From positions 62,001 through 126,000 of the forward strand of contig NZ_JWLC01000021.1 in NCBI RefSeq assembly GCF_000813745.1: a stretch of 64,000 nt of DNA, in the 5' to 3' direction. Below, in pieces: positions 60,474 through 64,000 of the stretch (the first letter of the stretch is position 1; each line of letters begins with the position of its first letter). Made by a program: the position numbers and the translations under genes. The DNA is from Leisingera sp. ANG-M1 (GTDB taxonomy: Bacteria; Pseudomonadota; Alphaproteobacteria; Rhodobacterales; Rhodobacteraceae). Under the pieces are notes generated by a model, which was not told the origin of the DNA, did no database searches, and saw nothing but the letters and a program-made list of their open reading frames with translations.

Positions 60474-61541
60474 CTACGGCAGGCTCCAATAGGCTGCGAT
60501 ATAGCGCTGGCCGGACGCCACCCCGGCGGCCCGGGCAGCATCGCGCAAGGGCTGGACCTCAGACTTTTCGCCGGCGAACCAGAGGAAGGCGCCGGGATGC
60601 TCTGGGAACTCCGCCCGGGCGCAGCCGCCAAGGCTGTCTCCGGCCTGCCGGTCCAGCCAGCGCAGGGAAATGCCGGGTGGTGCGGTGAGCGGATACCCGC
60701 AGGCGGCGGCGCCATCCGTGAGCAGCGTGGCGCGGCCGCGAGTACCGGGCTGCAGGGATTCGAGGATGCGGGCCGCGGCCGGAATGGCGGTCTCATCAGC
60801 GTAAAGCAGGATTTCTTCCGCGTCCGGAATGCCGCCGCCGCCGGGGCCTGCGATGGCCAGCTGATGGCCTGCTGCAGCGTTCTGCGCCCAGGCAGAGGCA
60901 CGGCCGCCGGCATGCAGGAACAGGTCGAATTCCAGCAACCCGCTGTGGGCGCAGACGCGACGGGCGGTATAGACCGGCCGGTGCAATGCCTTGGCGCCTT
61001 TGGGCCAAAGGGTCCGGCCGCTGGTATCGATCTTCGGGTACTCCGGATCGGTGCAGCCTGCGGGCGGCAGCAGCAGGCGGAAGTGGATGGCATCATCGCC
61101 AAAGCCGGACAGGTCCTGTGCTTGCAAGCGGATGCGCAGAAAATTGCGGCCCAGCGGAGCGACAGAGAGCACGGTGGTGAATTGCACGTCCGGAGGCAAA
61201 GTGCCTGCAGCACCGTCATCCGGCCAGCGGAGTGAAGCCGCCGTGCCAGGCTGCAGGTGTTCGAGGTGCTCGGCAAAACCCTCTTTCAGCATGTGGAGCC
61301 GGTCCGGTAGTGCAGCCGATACAAGGATCGCGCTGCCTTCCCCCTCCGCGGTGAAGCAGTAGTGGCCGAAGCCGGGGATCTCGATTGTGAGACTGGTGTC
61401 AGCATCGTGGAGGATTGGCAATTCATGCTCTTGCGCCATGGCGCGCAGAGCCGGCCGGGCGGCGGCAAAGGGCAAGGCGGGCAGTGCGGCCCCGGCCCGC
61501 AGGGGGAAGCTGGGATGGCTGTTCATCGGTGCGGGTCTCAT
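60474..61541 (-). CDS. Siderophore-interacting protein (ViuB-like ferric reductase) with extra N-terminal domain
   Basis: A 355-residue protein. The FAD domain is seen in VAPLGRNFLRIRLQAQDLSGFGDDAIHFRLLLPP and RPVYTARRV (the R-x-Y-T-x-R flavin motif, about residue 195). SIP-family segments are LFLHAGGRASAWAQNAAAG, ILLYADETAIPAAARILESL and ASGQRYIAAYWSLP at the end. The first 110 residues form an additional domain of the DUF2218 kind, as I recall it for some members. It reduces and releases iron from the imported siderophore in the cytoplasm. ATG 61541 overlaps the fecE-like stop (ATGA), so it is coupled to the importer genes; ATG 61526 is an alternative. Confidence 0.85.
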   Translation of the reverse strand: MRPAPMNSHPSFPLRAGAALPALPFAAARPALRAMAQEHELPILHDADTSLTIEIPGFGHYCFTAEGEGSAILVSAALPDRLHMLKEGFAEHLEHLQPGTAASLRWPDDGAAGTLPPDVQFTTVLSVAPLGRNFLRIRLQAQDLSGFGDDAIHFRLLLPPAGCTDPEYPKIDTSGRTLWPKGAKALHRPVYTARRVCAHSGLLEFDLFLHAGGRASAWAQNAAAGHQLAIAGPGGGGIPDAEEILLYADETAIPAAARILESLQPGTRGRATLLTDGAAACGYPLTAPPGISLRWLDRQAGDSLGGCARAEFPEHPGAFLWFAGEKSEVQPLRDAARAAGVASGQRYIAAYWSLP

Positions 61542-62335
61542 TCCGGGATCACGTGGGGGGTGCCATGCAGCGGGTCGGGGATTATCCGGCAGGGCAGGCC
61601 GAACACCTCCTGCATGACGGTTTCGGTGACCACGTCGGCCGGAGTGCCCTGGCAATGAACGCGGCCGGATTTGAGGGTGATCATATGGGTGGCAAAGCGG
61701 GCCGCGAGGTTGATATCGTGCAGCACCATGGTAATGGTGCGCCCTGTTTCGCGGTTGAGCTCCTGCACCAGTTTCAAAAGCTCGATCTGATGCGGCAGAT
61801 CAAGGTAGGTGGTGGGTTCATCCAGCAGCAGAATGCCGGTGTCCTGGGCCAGCGCCATGGCAATCCAGGCGCGCTGGCGCTGGCCGCCGGAAAGCGCCTC
61901 CAGCGGCCGGGAGGCGAGGGATGCCATGCCGGTGCGCTGCAGCGCCTGGTCCACGGCGGCGGCGTCCCGGCGGGACCATTGCCGCAGCGGCGATTGATGC
62001 GGCGTGCGGCCGCGGGCGGCGAGGTCGCGGACGGTCAGCCCTTCGGGGGCGGCGGGCGATTGCGGCAGGATCGCCAGTCTTTGCGCGACAGAGCGGCTGG
62101 GCTGGCGGTGGATTGCCTTGCCGTCCAGCACCACCTGGCCCGCGGCGGCGGGCTGCAGCCGCGCAAGGGCGCGCAGCAGGGTGGATTTGCCGCAGGCGTT
62201 GGGGCCTGCGATGACGGTGATGCTGCCGTCAGGGATCTCTGCGTTCAGGTCTGCGAGCACTTGGGTCCCGGCATAGGCGGCCGAAAGGGCCTCAGCGCGC
62301 AGGCGGGCGTTTGGGGCAGTGGAGGCCGGGGGCAT
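61538..62335 (-). CDS. Ferric-siderophore ABC transporter ATPase (FecE/FepC type)
   Basis: A 265-residue ATPase. Walker A is [19 protein letters not shown] (about residue 45), the Q-loop is LPQSPAAPEGLTV, the signature is LSGGQRQRAWIAMALAQ, Walker B is LLLDEPTTYLDLPHQIELL and the switch histidine is in VLHDINLAARF. The TTYLD after Walker B is typical of the siderophore/B12 group. It overlaps the permease gene by one base and is coupled to the reductase gene. Confidence 0.94.
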   Translation of the reverse strand: MPPASTAPNARLRAEALSAAYAGTQVLADLNAEIPDGSITVIAGPNACGKSTLLRALARLQPAAAGQVVLDGKAIHRQPSRSVAQRLAILPQSPAAPEGLTVRDLAARGRTPHQSPLRQWSRRDAAAVDQALQRTGMASLASRPLEALSGGQRQRAWIAMALAQDTGILLLDEPTTYLDLPHQIELLKLVQELNRETGRTITMVLHDINLAARFATHMITLKSGRVHCQGTPADVVTETVMQEVFGLPCRIIPDPLHGTPHVIPE

Positions 62336-63351
62336 CAGAGCGGTCCTTTACGGAAGTGGCGCAGCAGCATCCAGATCAGCAGCGGCGCGCCGGCGAGGGC
62401 GGTGAAGACGCCGGCGGGCAGCTGGATACCGGGCAGGGTGCGGGAAACGGTATCGGCAAGCAGGGTGATCAGCGCGCCCGCAAGGGCCGCACCCGGCAGG
62501 GCAGGGCGTCCGCCGGGTCCAAGGGCGCGGGCAATAGGGCCTGTGGCAAAGGCCACAAAAGGCAGCGGTCCGGCGGTGCTGACGGCCAGCGCTGCCAGCA
62601 GGGTGCCGGTCACAGTGAGCGCCAGCCGCAGCGCGGGCAGGTTCAGGCCTAGGCCGGCGGCAGTCTCCTCGCCCAGGGGCAGGCGGGCGAGCGGGAACTG
62701 CAGCCAAAGCGCCAGCGGCGCCAGCACGGCAAGCCCGGTCCAGACCAGGGCTGCATCGTCCCAGCTGCGTGCGTTCAGCGAGCCGGTGAGCCAATGCGCC
62801 ATTCCACCCGCGGTTTGGATGTCGAGACGGCTGAGCAGCAGGTCGGCGGCGGCACTGAGCGCGAGGCCTGCGCCGATGCCGGTCAGGATCAGCCGGGCCG
62901 GGGACAGCCCGTCCTTCCAGGCCAGCAGGGTGACGGCGGCAGCGGTCAGCAGCGCGCCGGCAATTGCGCCGGGCAGCACCAGGCCGCCGGTGAGGATCAG
63001 CGCGGCCAGGGCGCCGCAGCTGGCGCCTGCGTTGAAACCGATCACATCGGGCGAGGCCAGCGGGTTGCGCAGCATCGCTTGGAAGATGGCACCGGAGAGG
63101 CCAAAGGCGGCTCCGGCGCCGAGCGCTGACAAGATACGCGGCAGACGGAGATCGAGCAGAACCAGCTGCTCCATCGCGCTGCCCTGGCCTGCCAGCACCT
63201 GCAGGCTGCGGGTGACGCCAAGAGGGTAGCTGCCTAGCTGTGCCGCAAGTGCGGCCAATGCCAGCAGCACTGCCAGCAGCAGGGCGCCTGCTAAAACGGC
63301 CCGGCGCGGGATCTGCAGCGAAAGGGCGGCGATACGGAAGGTCCAGGTCAC
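62335..63351 (-). CDS. Ferric-siderophore ABC permease (FecD/FepG type)
   Basis: A 338-residue polytopic membrane protein with about ten hydrophobic segments. DLRLPRILSALGAGAAFGLSGAIFQAMLRNPLASPDVIGFNAGASCGALAAL (about residues 47-98) is the FecCD signature, and the C-terminal LPAGVFTALAGAPLLIWMLLRHF is also standard. It forms half of the inner-membrane channel for the ferric siderophore. It overlaps both neighbours by a few bases. Confidence 0.93.
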   Translation of the reverse strand: MTWTFRIAALSLQIPRRAVLAGALLLAVLLALAALAAQLGSYPLGVTRSLQVLAGQGSAMEQLVLLDLRLPRILSALGAGAAFGLSGAIFQAMLRNPLASPDVIGFNAGASCGALAALILTGGLVLPGAIAGALLTAAAVTLLAWKDGLSPARLILTGIGAGLALSAAADLLLSRLDIQTAGGMAHWLTGSLNARSWDDAALVWTGLAVLAPLALWLQFPLARLPLGEETAAGLGLNLPALRLALTVTGTLLAALAVSTAGPLPFVAFATGPIARALGPGGRPALPGAALAGALITLLADTVSRTLPGIQLPAGVFTALAGAPLLIWMLLRHFRKGPL

Positions 63352-64000
63352 AGGCTTCGGGCTCCGTTCCGGCGCACCATCCAGATCAATGCGGGCCCGC
63401 CCAGCAGGGCGGTCATCACCCCGGCCTGGAGATTGCCGCCCAGCAGCGGCAGGCGGCCGGCCAGATCGGCGGCAAGCAGAAGAATGGAACCAAAGGGGGC
63501 TGACAGGGCAAGGCTCCAGCGCAGCCCCGGCCCGGCGGCCCAGCGGGCCAGATGCGGCACGATCAGGCCTGCAAAGGCAATCGGGCCCGCCAAGGCGACG
63601 GCGCTGCCGCTCAGCAGCACGATGGCAGCGCCGGCCAGCAGCCGGGCCGTGCCGGTGCGCACGCCCAGGCCGCGGGCACTGTCTTCGCCCAGCAGCAGGG
63701 CATCGAGGCCCGGTGCCGCTGCCACCGCTGCCAACGTACCCAAAGCGAAAAAGGGAGCGAGCGCCGCGACGGTTTGCACCTCGATCCCGTTAAAGCCGCC
63801 GAGCACCCAGAACCGGTACACGTCCAGCGCCTGCTGGCTGGCCAGCAGCAGCGCACGGGTGAGAGTCAGAAACAGGGCGCTGACGGCTGCCCCGGCCAGC
63901 AGCAGCCGCAACGGGCCGGCCAGCGGGCCGCCGCTGAGCACGGCCACCAGCAGGGCTGCCGCCAGCGCGCCGCCAAGGGCGGCCCAAACAAAGCCCGCGG
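63348..64000 (-). CDS. Ferric-siderophore ABC permease (FecC/FepD type), N-terminus outside the window
   Basis: The frame is open from the right edge to a stop at 63348, giving the last 216 residues of a FecCD-family permease. RFWVLGGFNGIEVQTV, GLDALLLGEDSARGLGV, AGPIAFAGLIVPHLARWAAGPGL and LAGRLPLLGGNLQAGVMTALLGGPALIWMVRR match the second half of the family. A GTG at 63947 is internal (the upstream codons read as a further membrane helix), so it is not the start. It partners with the following permease. The rest, and perhaps a binding-protein gene, lies to the right. Confidence 0.9.
   Translation of the reverse strand, partial: AGFVWAALGGALAAALLVAVLSGGPLAGPLRLLLAGAAVSALFLTLTRALLLASQQALDVYRFWVLGGFNGIEVQTVAALAPFFALGTLAAVAAAPGLDALLLGEDSARGLGVRTGTARLLAGAAIVLLSGSAVALAGPIAFAGLIVPHLARWAAGPGLRWSLALSAPFGSILLLAADLAGRLPLLGGNLQAGVMTALLGGPALIWMVRRNGARSL

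Noticed and set aside
1-64000. CRISPR arrays, tRNA/rRNA genes, insertion sequences, prophage
   Set aside because: No regularly spaced repeats, cloverleaf-like genes, transposase/integrase motifs or phage structural genes were recognised on either strand by reading; a tRNA scan would be needed to exclude them fully.

Overview
The DNA is about 60-65% G+C with tightly packed operons. Gene content (repABC replication genes, enamidase-type pathway, carnitine/betaine catabolism, NRPS siderophore locus) points to a marine alphaproteobacterium of the Roseobacter group (Rhodobacteraceae, Leisingera/Phaeobacter-like). This taxonomy is inference from gene types. A complete repABC unit at 26.3-30.0 kb, with a parS-like palindrome and an antisense RNA, shows that the window comes from a megaplasmid or chromid. 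The composition bias of the + strand changes from C-rich on the left to G-rich on the right at this unit, as expected at a replication origin.

Left arm (1-26 kb). 0-2.6 kb: a cut-off molybdopterin-dehydrogenase FAD subunit, a MarR regulator and an enamidase-like amidohydrolase. Two near-identical palindromes sit in the two target promoters. 2.6-9.2 kb: one seven-gene operon (GntR regulator, ADP-ribosylglycohydrolase-family enzyme, PfkB sugar kinase, PotD/B/C/A-type ABC importer) that looks like an uptake and salvage route for an unknown glycosylated compound. 9.4-12.4 kb: an aminotransferase/ornithine-cyclodeaminase pair and a LuxR-type regulator. 12.5-21.7 kb: a nine-gene operon (amino-acid ABC importer, class III aminotransferase, two CoA-transferase subunits, M20 hydrolase, thiolase) with a divergent LysR gene, which forms a plausible route for an N-acylated beta-amino acid. 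21.8-26.1 kb: a LysR gene facing a sulfatase across a perfect palindrome, followed by a Tat-exported solute-binding protein that has no permeases.

Right arm. 30.2-44.3 kb: a quaternary-amine island. It holds a carnitinyl-CoA-dehydratase-like hydratase, an ADP-forming acyl-CoA synthetase, a carnitine dehydrogenase-thioesterase fusion, an Old-Yellow-Enzyme-type demethylase, an enolase-superfamily enzyme, a DddP-like M24 protein, a dimethylglycine-dehydrogenase-like enzyme and a Rieske monooxygenase, with LysR and XRE-cupin regulators. Together these could take carnitine to betaine, dimethylglycine and sarcosine. 44.6-46.7 kb: a 2-oxoglutarate oxygenase/AlkB pair and a GNAT acetyltransferase.

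47-64 kb: a siderophore locus. It contains an ECF sigma factor, amine N-hydroxylase, hydroxylamine acyltransferase, esterase, a gamma-family PLP enzyme, MATE exporter, MbtH protein, a single-module NRPS (degenerate C, then A-T-TE), a TonB receptor, a siderophore-interacting reductase and a FecCDE-type importer that runs off the right end. Two biosynthetic/export promoters carry boxes matching the pseudomonad PvdS iron-starvation consensus (TAAAT-N16-CGT) with identical spacing, which suggests that the local sigma factor drives the locus. No tRNA, rRNA, CRISPR or transposase was recognised.
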